The notes below the pieces were generated by a model. The model did not search any database, was not told the origin of the DNA, and saw nothing but the letters and a program-made list of their open reading frames with translations. A program made the position numbers and the translations under genes. A stretch of DNA of 64,000 bases from Bradyrhizobium oligotrophicum S58 (lineage in GTDB: Bacteria; Pseudomonadota; Alphaproteobacteria; Rhizobiales; Xanthobacteraceae), in contig NC_020453.1 of NCBI RefSeq assembly GCF_000344805.1, positions 248,001 to 312,000 of the forward strand. Reading direction: 5' to 3'. Positions 37,422 to 47,866 of this stretch are shown in pieces; position 1 is the first letter of the stretch, and every line of letters begins with the position of its first letter.

Positions 37422-38141
37422 ATGGACGGGGCCGCTCTTCACGCGATTTTCGACGTCGCCGCCTGGTTCAGCGCGGCGGTCGCCGGCTGGTGGTTGTCTC
37501 GCCGCGGCGGCGTGAGTTTTCCGAGGCAGTCGACCCAATGGCCCTATGTCGCCGCGCTGGTGTTTGGCGCCGGCCTCGGCGCCTATCTGTTCGGCACGCT
37601 CAATCTCTGGCTGTCCGGAATGTCCGGGTTGGCGCGCTCGGTCGAGGGCGCGCTCGCCGGCGGCATCGTTGCGGTCGAACTCTACAAATGGCGGCACGGC
37701 ATCGCCCTGCGTACCGGAGCACGCTTCGCGCTGCCACTGGCGGTCGGCATCGCGGTCGGACGGATCGGCTGCTACGCCGCCGGGATCGACGACTTCACCT
37801 ACGGCACGCCGACGACCTTGCCGTGGAGCCATGATTTCGGCGACGGCGTACTGCGCCATCCCGTTCAGCTCTATGAGAGCCTTGCGATGGCGGCGTTCGC
37901 CGTGGCCTATATCGTCGCGGTGTTCAGGCGAAGCGAAGCCGTCATCGCCAACGGCTTCTATCTCGCGCTCCTGGTCTACGGGCTGCAGCGCTTCGTCTGG
38001 GAATTCCTCAAGCCCTACGGGCCGGTGGTTGGCCCGTTCACGCTGTTTCACCTGCTGTCGCTCGCCATTGCCGTCTACGCCCTGGCCATGCTGGCGACGG
38101 CGCCACGCGCAAAGGTTCTGCATGAACGCGCCGCTGCGTAA
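37422..38141 (+). CDS. Lgt-like membrane enzyme (prolipoprotein diacylglyceryl transferase paralogue)
   Basis: The 239-residue inner-membrane protein has about seven hydrophobic helices and the landmarks of Lgt. GRIGCYAAGIDD (113-124) replaces the classical GRxGNFxNGE, RHPVQLYE (145-152) matches the RHPSQLYE motif, and QRFVWEFLKP (189-198) matches the C-terminal arginine/glutamate region. It is about 50 residues shorter than housekeeping Lgt and has a cysteine where Lgt has asparagine, so it is unlikely to be the essential enzyme. It may transfer a lipid group to another acceptor. Its last 20 bases overlap the radical SAM gene start, which implies coupled translation and a shared pathway. Confidence 0.85.
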   Translation: MDGAALHAIFDVAAWFSAAVAGWWLSRRGGVSFPRQSTQWPYVAALVFGAGLGAYLFGTLNLWLSGMSGLARSVEGALAGGIVAVELYKWRHGIALRTGARFALPLAVGIAVGRIGCYAAGIDDFTYGTPTTLPWSHDFGDGVLRHPVQLYESLAMAAFAVAYIVAVFRRSEAVIANGFYLALLVYGLQRFVWEFLKPYGPVVGPFTLFHLLSLAIAVYALAMLATAPRAKVLHERAAA

Positions 38142-39534
38142 GTCACGCCCCTATGTGTTCTGGGGCCAGACGCAATCCCTGTGCGAGACCTGTCTCGCGC
38201 TGGTGCCGACCAAGATCCAGATCCTCGATGACGAGGTCTGGTATGAGAAGCGCTGCCCTGATCATGGCGTGCAGTCGACGCTGGTCTCCGACGACGCGGC
38301 CTATTGGCGCCGCTGCAAATCGTTCATCAAGCCGGGCGACACCCCGCTCAGCTTCCAGCGCCGCACCGAGTTCGGCTGCCCCTATGATTGCGGCCTGTGT
38401 CCGGACCACGAGCAGCATTCCTGCCTGGCGCTGATCGAGATCACCGATCACTGCAACCTGACCTGCCCGGTGTGCTTCGCCGAGTCCTCGCCGCAGCGAT
38501 CGCATTTCACCCCGCTCGCCACTGTCGAGCGGATGCTGGATGCGCTGGTGAAAAGCGAAGGCGAGCCGGACCTGGTGCAGATCTCCGGCGGCGAGCCGAC
38601 GCTGCACCCGCAATTCTTCGACATCCTGGCCGCAGTTCGCGCCCGGCCGATCCGCCATGTCATGATCAACACCAACGGCCTGCGCATCGCGCGCGAGCCG
38701 GACTTCGTCGCACGCCTCGCGGAGAACAAGCGCGGGCTCGAGGTCTATCTGCAGTTCGATTCACTGTCACGTGCAGGGCTCACGGATATCCGCGGCGCCG
38801 ACCTCCGCCGCATCCGCCAGCAGGCGCTGGAAAACCTCGAGCGCGAGGGCATCTCGACCACGCTGGTCGCGACCATCAAGCGCGGCGTCAATGACGACGA
38901 GATCGGCGACATCGTCCACCATGCGCTGCAATGGTCATGCGTCCGCGGCGTCACCCTGCAGCCGGTGCAGGATGCCGGCCGCAACGCGGATTTCAACAAG
39001 GACACCGACCGCATCATGCTGTCGGAGATCCGCCGCCGCGTCGTCGAGACTGGCGTGTTCGGCGACAACGACATGATCCCGCTGCCCTGCAATCCCGAGA
39101 GCATCTCGATCGGCTACGGCCTGCGCAACGGCACGACGGTGCTGCCGCTGACCTCGATGGTGCCGCGGGAGGAGCTGCTCTCGGTGATGCCGAACACGAT
39201 TAGCCCGGAGAAATATCCGGTCCTGCGGGAAAAATTCGTCGAGCTGTTCTCGCTGTCGTCGGGAGCGCTCAACACGGGTCAACGCGTCGCCGAATTCCTC
39301 TGCTGCCTGCCGAGTGTGCAGGTGCCCGACAATCTCGGCTATGAGCACGTGTTTCGGGTGACCATCGTGCAGTTTCTCGACCGCTTCAATTTTTGTGTCG
39401 CGAACGTCAAGCGCTCCTGCATCCATTTCGTCACCGAGCGCGGCGAGATCATCCCGTTCGACACCTACAATCTGTTCTATCGCAACGGTGCCATCGACGG
39501 CATCCGCGCCCGGCTGGCGGAGGCAGGCGCATGA
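38122..39534 (+). CDS. Multi-cluster radical SAM enzyme, tetraether lipid synthase (Tes)-like family
   Basis: The 470-residue product has the radical SAM motif CNLTCPVC (cysteines 111, 115 and 118) preceded by other cysteine groups: CETC (21-24), CPDHG (45-49), CPYDCGLC (86-93) and C101. This layout matches, as I recall it, the MJ0619/Tes family, in which an N-terminal rubredoxin-like iron and auxiliary clusters support joining of lipid chains through sp3 carbons. ISGGEPTLHP and MINTNGLRIA are the SAM-binding parts. It starts inside the Lgt-like gene, so a membrane-lipid substrate is likely. Whether it forms C-C bonds or methylates cannot be told from the sequence. Confidence 0.85.
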   Translation: MNAPLRKSRPYVFWGQTQSLCETCLALVPTKIQILDDEVWYEKRCPDHGVQSTLVSDDAAYWRRCKSFIKPGDTPLSFQRRTEFGCPYDCGLCPDHEQHSCLALIEITDHCNLTCPVCFAESSPQRSHFTPLATVERMLDALVKSEGEPDLVQISGGEPTLHPQFFDILAAVRARPIRHVMINTNGLRIAREPDFVARLAENKRGLEVYLQFDSLSRAGLTDIRGADLRRIRQQALENLEREGISTTLVATIKRGVNDDEIGDIVHHALQWSCVRGVTLQPVQDAGRNADFNKDTDRIMLSEIRRRVVETGVFGDNDMIPLPCNPESISIGYGLRNGTTVLPLTSMVPREELLSVMPNTISPEKYPVLREKFVELFSLSSGALNTGQRVAEFLCCLPSVQVPDNLGYEHVFRVTIVQFLDRFNFCVANVKRSCIHFVTERGEIIPFDTYNLFYRNGAIDGIRARLAEAGA

Positions 39535-39584
39535 GCACAGCGCTCATCAGTATTGTTCGGCCGATTGAGGAGCGGAAGCCGTGA
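39531..39584 (+). CDS. Possible 17-residue coupling peptide between radical SAM and small membrane protein genes
   Basis: An ATG overlapping the radical SAM stop (ATGA) opens a 17-codon frame that ends (TGA 39582-39584) by overlapping the GTG of the next gene. It includes GAGGAG at 39568-39573, which also serves as ribosome binding site for that gene. It may only carry ribosomes across the gap, or be chance. Confidence 0.25.
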   Translation: MSTALISIVRPIEERKP

Positions 39585-39829
39585 GTGAACGCCCGATCCT
39601 GCCTCCCGAACTTCCGCCGCCGCAGCAACGGTCCGGCTGCCTGGCCGCGCTCGGGATCATTGCCGGACTCATCCTGCTGTTTCCCATGGCCTGCGTGCTG
39701 GTGGTCTTTCCCAATCAGATCACGCGCAACGACCTCGTCAATCCGATCGGGCTGCTGTTCATCGGCGCGGCCGCCGTTGGTCTCGCGCTGATCGTCCTGG
39801 CCGTCTGGCCCAGGCGCAGCCGTTCATGA
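39581..39829 (+). CDS. Small two-helix membrane protein in the Lgt-like/radical SAM operon
   Basis: The 82-residue product begins with a proline-rich stretch, then two hydrophobic helices (about 18-42 and 52-76), and ends in basic residues. It starts with GTG at 39581, with GAGGAG eight bases upstream. No family is recognised. Its tight placement suggests that it works with, or is made with, the two enzymes before it. Confidence 0.6.
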   Translation: MSERPILPPELPPPQQRSGCLAALGIIAGLILLFPMACVLVVFPNQITRNDLVNPIGLLFIGAAAVGLALIVLAVWPRRSRS

Positions 39830-40217
39830 CGCGTTCGGCGGTTTGTTCGGTCCCGGAGCGATCCTGGCCGGCATGGACGATGCGGGACTCGCGATGATCG
39901 TGCCGGCCCTGCGCCGCCGCCGGGGGCTGAATAGCTCGCTCCGGCTCTGTGGCGCGTTAGCCAGATCTTCGGATCCCGCTCCTCATTCCCGAAAGCAGTC
40001 ATTGTTTTTTGGCATTTTCTGCCTATATTGCGCCGCAACGCGCTAGGTCTGCCCGGTCGATTGGCCGGGTTTCCTTTTTGGGGTTGCCGGCCCCTGCCGC
40101 AGAACGAGTTTCGCGCGCGCGCGTCGCAAAGCTAACAGCTTGATTCGACTATAACAAAGCGCGCGCCCCGCCGGGGACAGAGCACGGGCTCTTAAGAAAG
40201 CTTAGAAGACACCGACC
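39830..40217. other. Leader region of typA
   Basis: These 388 bases precede typA. An AT-rich patch (GTTTTTTGGCATTTTCTGCCTATATTG, about 40002-40030) looks promoter-like, and a hairpin with a T-run follows at 40051-40079. A long transcribed leader or a small RNA ahead of typA is possible. Frames in the region lack support. Confidence 0.5.
40051..40079 (+). terminator. Terminator-like hairpin in the typA leader
   Basis: CCCGG and CCGGG pair around an eight-base loop, followed by TTTCCTTTTT. It lies just after the AT-rich promoter-like patch, so it may end a short leader transcript or the transcript from the upstream operon. Confidence 0.5.
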
Positions 40218-42044
<1,827 letters not shown>

Positions 42045-42101
42045 CGCCACTGCTTCAATGCTCCACCTGCGTTGTGGGGCGCACCGGCTCGGCACCTCCG
42101 C

Positions 42102-42203
42102 CGTCATGCCCCGCGCCGGCGGGGCATCCAGTATGCCGCGGCCTCTCGGCGTTACACTGCCGTCTCGGCGTACTGGATCACCCGCTTTCGCGGGTGATGA
42201 CAG
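42102..42203. repeat. Palindromic repeat (TGCCCCGC / GGGGCATCCAGTA type), second copy
   Basis: It has the same plan as 7114-7217: CCCCGCGCCGGCGGGG then CATCCAGTA, a spacer of about 40 bases, TACTGGAT, and the hairpin CACCCGCTTTCGCGGGTG, with outer arms TGTCAT/ATGACA (GTCATG here). It lies between typA and the amine oxidase gene. Confidence 0.8.
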
Positions 42204-42252
42204 TGTTGATGGAGTTACATCGCGCCCATGATGTAGGAGTCGGCGTCGCCTC

Positions 42253-43500
42253 ATGAGCAGCCTCCCATCCTCCGTCGATATCGCCATCATCGGCGCCGGC
42301 GCGGCCGGCCTCGGCGCCGCGCATACGCTGCGCGACAAGGGCGTCTCCTTCGTCGTGCTCGAGGCGCGCGATCGCGTCGGCGGCCGGGCGTACACCATCA
42401 AGGCCTCACCTCAGGTGACGTTCGACCTCGGCTGCGGCTGGCTGCATTCGGCCGATCGCAATTCCTTCGTTTCCATTGCCGAGCAGCTTTCCTTCGCCAT
42501 CGACAACAGCCCGCCGCCGTGGCGTGACCAGGCCTATGACGCGGCGTTCCCCCGGGCGGAGCGGGACGATTTCATCCGTGCGCTGGAGGCCTTCTTCACG
42601 CGCACCGCGGAAGCCGCGAAGAGCGGCCGCGATGCTCCGGCGAGCGATTACCTCGCGCCCGGCGATCGTTGGAACGGCATGATCGATGCAATCTGTACCT
42701 ATCTCAACGGCTGCGAGCTCGACCAGATGTCGCTGCTCGACTTCGAGGCCTATGAGGATACCGAGCTGAACTGGCGCGTCCGCCACGGCTATGGCGCGCT
42801 GGTCGCGGCCTATGGCGCGGGCCTGCCCATCGCCTTCAACTGCGAGGTGACGCTGATCGACCACAGTGACAAGCGTATCCGCCTCACGACCTCGCAGGGC
42901 ACGCTGGCGGCCGACAAGGTGATCGTCACCGTGCCGACCAATCTGATCGCCGACGAGGCGATCCGTTTCACGCCCGAGCTGCCCGGCAAGGTGGAAGCTG
43001 CCGCGGGCCTGCCGCTCGGGCTCGACAACAAGGTCACGCTTGCGCTCGACGGCTGGGAGCATCTGCCGAAGGATTCCGGCATGCGCGGCCGCAGCCGCAG
43101 CGCGCGTGTCGGCAGTTTCCAGCTGCGCCCGTTCGGCCAGCCCTGCATCGAAGGCTTCTACGGCGGCAGCTTCGCGCGCGAGATCGAGGCGGCCGGCGAG
43201 GGCGCGCTCGCGGCACAGGCGATTGACGACGTCGCAGCCCTGCTCGGCAGCGACATCCGCAAGAATCTCAAGCCACTCGCTGAGTCGCGCTGGGGCGCGG
43301 ACCCGTTTGCGCGCGGCGCCTATTCACATGCGCTGCCGGGCCATGCCGACAAGCGCGCGGTGCTCGCCACGCCCGTCGATGATCGCTTGTTCTTCGCCGG
43401 CGAAGCCACGCCGCCCGACTTCTTCTCGACCGCCCACGGCGCCCGCGACAGCGGCGAGCGCGCGGCTAGGGAAGCGTTGGCGTCGCTAGGCAAACGCTGA
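42253..43500 (+). CDS. FAD-dependent amine oxidase family protein
   Basis: This is a flavoprotein of 415 residues of the monoamine oxidase type, likely oxidising an amine. It has the Rossmann motif IAIIGAGAAGLGAAHTL, EARDRVGGRAYTI, TFDLGCGWLH, and the C-terminal FAD block LFFAGEATPPDFFSTAHGA. No signal peptide is seen, so it is cytosolic. The substrate is unknown. It sits alone between typA and the convergent LysR gene. Confidence 0.9.
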   Translation: MSSLPSSVDIAIIGAGAAGLGAAHTLRDKGVSFVVLEARDRVGGRAYTIKASPQVTFDLGCGWLHSADRNSFVSIAEQLSFAIDNSPPPWRDQAYDAAFPRAERDDFIRALEAFFTRTAEAAKSGRDAPASDYLAPGDRWNGMIDAICTYLNGCELDQMSLLDFEAYEDTELNWRVRHGYGALVAAYGAGLPIAFNCEVTLIDHSDKRIRLTTSQGTLAADKVIVTVPTNLIADEAIRFTPELPGKVEAAAGLPLGLDNKVTLALDGWEHLPKDSGMRGRSRSARVGSFQLRPFGQPCIEGFYGGSFAREIEAAGEGALAAQAIDDVAALLGSDIRKNLKPLAESRWGADPFARGAYSHALPGHADKRAVLATPVDDRLFFAGEATPPDFFSTAHGARDSGERAAREALASLGKR

Positions 43501-43507
43501 TCTCTCC

Positions 43508-43537
43508 GTCGTCATTGCGAGCGCAGTCGGGATGACG
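43508..43537. repeat. Half REP element (CGTCATTGCGAGCGCAG ... GGGATGACGGG)
   Basis: CGTCATTGCGAG is the left arm of the family at 6493 and 25443, followed within about 20 bases by GATGACG. It looks like a shortened element between two convergent genes. Confidence 0.5.
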
Positions 43538-43541
43538 GGCT

Positions 43542-44432
43542 TCAACCAGCCCTCGTCTCTCCCACCATCCGCAGGAACTCCCGGGCCGCCTGGGTCTGGT
43601 GATGCTCCCGATGGCGCAGGCTGTAGAAGTGCCGCTTGGGCAGCGAGATATCGGCGACGGACAGCAGTCCCGCCTTCACGGCGCGCATGACCACGAGGCG
43701 AGACAGCACCGTGACGCCGGCGCCGGCCTCGACCGCGCCGCGGACGGCCTCGTTGGACGGCAGGTCGAAGACCACATCCAGTCCATCCGGATCGATGCCG
43801 AGCCGGTGAAGCGCGGCTTCGAGCACCGCGCGCGTGCCGGAGCCCTGCTCGCGCAGCACCCAGCGCGCCGCTTTCAGATCACTGGCCGCAACTGACGACG
43901 CCCGGCACAGCGGATGGTCGAGCGGACCGACCAGCACCATTTCATCCTCCGCGACCGGCTGCGCCGCGAGCAGGGGATCGTCGACGTCGCCCTCGACGAA
44001 GCCGAGATCGGCCGAGCCCTCGCGCACGCGGGCCGCGACCTGCTCGGTATTGCCGATCGACAGCTGCAGCGCGATCGCGGGATGCGCGGCGTTGAAGCGA
44101 TGGATGATGGCCGGCAGCCAATAACCGGCGATGGTCTGGCTCGCCGCCAGCGCCAGCTGTCCGCGCTTCAAGCCGGCGAGATCGTTGAGCACGGTTTCGG
44201 CGGCGGCTGCGCGGGCCAGCACCGCCTTCGCTTCGACGAGGAATGCGCGGCCGGCGGCCGTGAGCACGATGCGGCGGCCGACGCGATCGAACAGTTTGGT
44301 CTGGTAGCGCGCCTCGAGCGCAGCGACGGCGGCTGATGTGGCCGACTGGGTCAGATTGAGGTCGTGCGCCGCCTGCGTGACGTGCTCGCGGGTTGCCACC
44401 GCAACGAAGATCCTGAGCTGTTCGAGCGTCAC
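43542..44432 (-). CDS. LysR family transcriptional regulator
   Basis: The 296-residue product has the N-terminal LysR helix-turn-helix (EQLRIFVAVATREHVTQAAHDLNLTQSATSAAVAALE) and a type 2 periplasmic-binding-like effector domain. It starts at GTG 44432, seven bases after the stop of the transporter gene on the same strand, so both are likely in one operon. The effector may be linked to that transporter's substrate, as for the YeiE/CysB group near YeiH transporters. Confidence 0.93.
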   Translation of the reverse strand: MTLEQLRIFVAVATREHVTQAAHDLNLTQSATSAAVAALEARYQTKLFDRVGRRIVLTAAGRAFLVEAKAVLARAAAAETVLNDLAGLKRGQLALAASQTIAGYWLPAIIHRFNAAHPAIALQLSIGNTEQVAARVREGSADLGFVEGDVDDPLLAAQPVAEDEMVLVGPLDHPLCRASSVAASDLKAARWVLREQGSGTRAVLEAALHRLGIDPDGLDVVFDLPSNEAVRGAVEAGAGVTVLSRLVVMRAVKAGLLSVADISLPKRHFYSLRHREHHQTQAAREFLRMVGETRAG

Positions 44433-44439
44433 ATGCGTC

Positions 44440-45510
44440 CTATGTCGTCAGCTTCACCAGCGCCAGGCTGAAACCCGCGATGAACAGGAAGGCGAGCAGG
44501 CCGAGCGCCAGCGGCCGCAGGCCTTTCGCCTTCAGCTTGGCGAAATCCGTCTCCAGCCCCATCGCGGCCAGCGCCATCGACAGCAGGAAGGTCGTCGCGG
44601 TTACGATCACCACTTTCGCCTCGGCCGGTACGGCGACGACGCTGTTGACGCCGACCAACGCGATGAAGCCGAACACGAACCAGGGCAGCGGCGGCTGCGC
44701 GCCGACATGGCCCTGGCTGCCGTGACGCGCGCGGCGCGTGGCCAGCAGGCCGAGCGTGAGCACGACCGGCGCCAGCAGCATCACCCGCGCCAGCTTGGCG
44801 ATGGTGCCGAACTCGCCGGCCTGCTGTCCCCCCTGGAATGCAGCCGCGACAACCTGCGCGATCTCATGGATCGAGGCGCCGCTCCACAGGCCGAAGGCAT
44901 GGGCGTCGAGATGCAGGAGCGCTGGAAGCAGCGGATAGACGACCATCGCAATCGATCCGAACACGGTGACGCAGGCCACCGCATAGGCGACGTCCTCGTC
45001 CTTGGCGCGCGTGACCGTGTTGGTCGCGATGACCGCGGAGGCGCCGCAGATCGACGTGCCCGCCGCGATCAGCTCGGCGAGCTTGCTGTCGACGCCGAGC
45101 AGCCGTCCCATCCACACCGTGAACAGAAAGGTGCCGGTGAGGCTGAGCGCGATCACGGCGAGCCCGCGCGCGCCGACCTCGGCGATCTGAGCTGCCGTCA
45201 GTTGCAGGCCGAGCAGGATGATGGCCAGCCGCAGCAGCCGGCGCATCGAGAACGTGACGCCGGCCTTCGCGCGCGTGGGCGTGCCGACGATGTTGTGAAA
45301 CGCCATGCCGGCCACGATCGCCAGGATCATCGGACTGAACATGCCGAGCCCCGGCAGCTGCCGCAGCCCGAATGCGCCGGCCGCGATCGCAGCCGACAGC
45401 GCGACGCCGGGCAGCAGCGCCGGCACGGCGGACGCAGCCGAGACGCGGGCATGGCGATGAGGAGCGACAACGGGCGCATCGGCGGTCAGGTCATGCGACG
45501 GGGTAGCCAT
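44440..45510 (-). CDS. YeiH/UPF0324 family putative sulfate-type exporter
   Basis: The 356-residue inner-membrane protein has about ten helices. Family marks are [40 protein letters not shown] and [19 protein letters not shown]. YeiH-type proteins are annotated as putative sulfate or sulfonate exporters; some are linked to taurine or sulfoacetate. The ATG at 45510 has GGGAG ten bases upstream; one at 45525 is also possible. The LysR gene follows it directly. Confidence 0.9.
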   Translation of the reverse strand: MATPSHDLTADAPVVAPHRHARVSAASAVPALLPGVALSAAIAAGAFGLRQLPGLGMFSPMILAIVAGMAFHNIVGTPTRAKAGVTFSMRRLLRLAIILLGLQLTAAQIAEVGARGLAVIALSLTGTFLFTVWMGRLLGVDSKLAELIAAGTSICGASAVIATNTVTRAKDEDVAYAVACVTVFGSIAMVVYPLLPALLHLDAHAFGLWSGASIHEIAQVVAAAFQGGQQAGEFGTIAKLARVMLLAPVVLTLGLLATRRARHGSQGHVGAQPPLPWFVFGFIALVGVNSVVAVPAEAKVVIVTATTFLLSMALAAMGLETDFAKLKAKGLRPLALGLLAFLFIAGFSLALVKLTT

Positions 45511-45558
45511 GAAAAACTCTCCCAAAACAGGCGTTCGGAAGAGAATTTCATGCTCAAA

Positions 45559-45610
45559 TCAATCGATCCAACGAATTATATTGTACATATCATTCGTTTC
45601 AATCGATTAA
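45559..45610. promoter_or_regulatory. AT-rich operator-like repeat upstream of the yeiH-like gene
   Basis: AACGAAT (45570-45576) and ATTCGTT (45592-45598) form an inverted repeat centred on TGTACA. The copies of CAATCGAT at about 45560 and 45600 flank it. The region is by far the AT-richest near these genes and lies just before the transporter start. It fits a LysR-type target, but this is inference. Confidence 0.5.
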
Positions 45611-45643
45611 TGATCCGACTCGAGTCATCACGGCGATGGATCA

Positions 45644-46054
45644 CTACTCCAGCACCCGCCTCCGCAGCTCGGCATCCGGCACGAAGCAGGATTCGAATTT
45701 ACCGAAGATGCGGTAACGGTTGCGCGCGACCACGCCGTAGACCGCATTTCGCAGCGGCTTTGGCACGGCGAACAACGCCCGCGTCCAACCCCAGCCCGGC
45801 AGGTTCGACAGCACGGTGAGCGCTGCGTCGGATTTCAGATGCGCCCTGCCGGCATGGATGACGGCGTTGGTGTCGGGATCTCTGGGGTCGATGCCGAACG
45901 CCTGCGCCAGCCTGGTGCCGTAGGGCGATTGGATCGGCGTGAACCGGAAGCGCTTTGCGGTGTCGCGCGCGATCACGAACTGCACCCAGCGCGAGCAGAA
46001 CACGCAGACGCCGTCATAGAGGATCACGTCATCGTCGGGCCAGTTCGTCATCAT
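45644..46054 (-). CDS. DCC/DUF393 family thiol-disulfide oxidoreductase-like protein
   Basis: The 136-residue product has the family N-terminus VILYDGVCVFCSRWVQFVIARD with the CVFC pair, then FTPIQSPYGTRLAQAFGID and the C-terminal NRYRIFGK. Proteins of this family are presumed thioredoxin-like, but no reaction is known. Its ATG overlaps the stop of the preceding gene by four bases. It is the last gene of a four-gene operon. Confidence 0.88.
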   Translation of the reverse strand: MMTNWPDDDVILYDGVCVFCSRWVQFVIARDTAKRFRFTPIQSPYGTRLAQAFGIDPRDPDTNAVIHAGRAHLKSDAALTVLSNLPGWGWTRALFAVPKPLRNAVYGVVARNRYRIFGKFESCFVPDAELRRRVLE

Positions 46055-47379
46055 CGATTGTCCAGGGTGAGCAGTGCGAGCAGCATCAGCACGATCGCGG
46101 GTCCGGTCTTGACCAGCGCGCCGAGCGGCTCGAGCCAGAGGTCGGGGGTGAACAGCGCGCAGCCGATCATGTAGCCGAGCGAGACGAAGATGCCGGCGAC
46201 AAGACCGACAGCAGCGGTCCTGCGGAACGCGATCAGCACGCCGACCGAGATATCCATCATGCTGGTGATCGCCGCGAACGGAACGGCAAAGCCCTCGGGC
46301 CAGCCGCGCGTGGTCAGGATCGCCGTGGTCGCCGGGAATGACGCGAACAATGCGATGCTGCCCGACGCGATCCAGAATAGCACGAGGCTGACGATGATCA
46401 GCGCCTTGATCAGGAACAGCCGCGCGAACCATTTGTCCTGAATGGAGGCGCCATGCTGCCCGACTGCCTCGGCCAAGGTCGTCGGCGTGATGCCGGTCGC
46501 GGCGATCCACAGCGCGGGATCGCCACGGACGCCGCGACGTAGTTCGGCGATCGCGGTGCTGCGCATCGGCGGCATCCAGCCGAGCCGGCTCGACAGGTCA
46601 CCGGCGAAAGCGCCGAGATCGACGAGAGGCGCGGGCATGGCGATGCGCGTCCAACCGGAGGTGCCGAAGCTGCGGCGAAAGGCTGATAGGACCTCGCCGA
46701 GGGTGACCGGCTCCGGTTGCATCAGGTCCCAGCTCACGGCGCGTGCCGTCTCGTCCTCGATCGGCCGTGCGGCGAGCCAGGCGATGGTGGCGGCGACGTC
46801 AGCCACCGCGACCGGCTGGAACGGCGTGGCCGCATCCTTCGGCGGCAGGTCGACCGGGAACGCCGCCAGCGCGCGCAGCATGGCGCTGCCGCCATAGGCC
46901 GACGGCGCGATCACGAAGCCCGGACGCAGGATCGCGTGGGGAACGCCAGATGCCGCGATCAGGCGCTCGGCCTCGCGCTTGGTGGTGGCGAAGGAGGTGC
47001 GGTCTTCATCGGCTGTTCCGGGAATCGAGATGTGGATCAGACGAACATTGCGTCCGCAGGTCGCGACGGCCGCGAGCAGCCGCGCGACGAAGTCGCGATG
47101 CACGGCGTTGGTGTCGCTGCCCGGGCCATCCTGCAGCACGCCGAGGCAATTGACGACGACGTCGATCTGATGGGCGCGGATGAGCCCCGCCAGGGCCGTT
47201 GCATCCAGCGCCATGATCGGCAGCTCGATGTCACCAGGTGAGACACGCTGAGAGGCGGAGAACGCGCGTGCGACGCCGATCGTCGCAAAGCCGCGCCGGC
47301 GCAGATCGTCGGTGACGTAGCGGCCGATCAGGCCGGAGGCACCAAGCACGAGCGCGCGGCGATGAGCAGGAGCGGTCAC
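46051..47379 (-). CDS. NAD(P)-binding SDR fused to a C-terminal DoxX-like membrane domain
   Basis: The 442-residue product begins with an atypical SDR/NAD-binding domain (LVLGASGLIGRYVTDDL, VVNCLGVLQDGPG, ATTKREAERLI, up to about residue 300). It ends with four hydrophobic helices (LIKALIIVSLVLFWIASG, then SMMDISVGVLIAFRR) that resemble DoxX-type domains. Translation starts at GTG 47379. It lies between a DUF2269 gene (10-base gap) and the DCC gene (overlap), which together form a conserved-looking set. The substrate is unknown. Confidence 0.85.
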   Translation of the reverse strand: MTAPAHRRALVLGASGLIGRYVTDDLRRRGFATIGVARAFSASQRVSPGDIELPIMALDATALAGLIRAHQIDVVVNCLGVLQDGPGSDTNAVHRDFVARLLAAVATCGRNVRLIHISIPGTADEDRTSFATTKREAERLIAASGVPHAILRPGFVIAPSAYGGSAMLRALAAFPVDLPPKDAATPFQPVAVADVAATIAWLAARPIEDETARAVSWDLMQPEPVTLGEVLSAFRRSFGTSGWTRIAMPAPLVDLGAFAGDLSSRLGWMPPMRSTAIAELRRGVRGDPALWIAATGITPTTLAEAVGQHGASIQDKWFARLFLIKALIIVSLVLFWIASGSIALFASFPATTAILTTRGWPEGFAVPFAAITSMMDISVGVLIAFRRTAAVGLVAGIFVSLGYMIGCALFTPDLWLEPLGALVKTGPAIVLMLLALLTLDNR

Positions 47380-47389
47380 GCGTGCCTCA

Positions 47390-47857
47390 TCAGAACGGCT
47401 TCGCGATCATCAGCCCGAGAATGGCCATGACCGCGCCGAAGCCGGGAATGCCGCACAGGAACCAGCGGCGAAAGACCAAGAAGTAGCGCGCGGGCAGCGG
47501 CTGTGCCGAAGCGTCCGCAACGCGCGCGAGATCGCGTAGTTCGATCTGCATGAAGATCACGGGCACCCAGAACAGGCCAGCGAGCGCGTAGAGCGCGAGC
47601 GAGGCGAGGATCCAGCCTTCCGTCAACGCAGTCGACGACAGCCACATCAGCGTGCCCCCGGTCACCGGCTGCAGCAGCACCGCCGACAGCGTGAACAGCA
47701 TGTCGGCGATCACGACCACGCCCGCCGTGCGCGCGATGAATGCGGCTTCGCCGCTCAGATGCGCCATCAGCATGAAGAATGCGATCCCCGTTCCGGTGCC
47801 GAGAATCACGATGGCGCCGAGCGCGTGCAGATATTTGACCAGGAAATACAGCGTCAT
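47390..47857 (-). CDS. DUF2269 family membrane protein
   Basis: The 155-residue inner-membrane protein has four helices. It begins LYFLVKYLHALGAIVILGTG with the conserved KxxHxxG pattern, and has LLQPVTGGTLMW and VPVIFMQIELRDLA, typical of DUF2269. Function is unknown. It follows the hydrolase gene by nine bases and precedes the SDR-DoxX gene by ten. Confidence 0.87.
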   Translation of the reverse strand: MTLYFLVKYLHALGAIVILGTGTGIAFFMLMAHLSGEAAFIARTAGVVVIADMLFTLSAVLLQPVTGGTLMWLSSTALTEGWILASLALYALAGLFWVPVIFMQIELRDLARVADASAQPLPARYFLVFRRWFLCGIPGFGAVMAILGLMIAKPF

Positions 47858-47866
47858 CGTGTCCTG

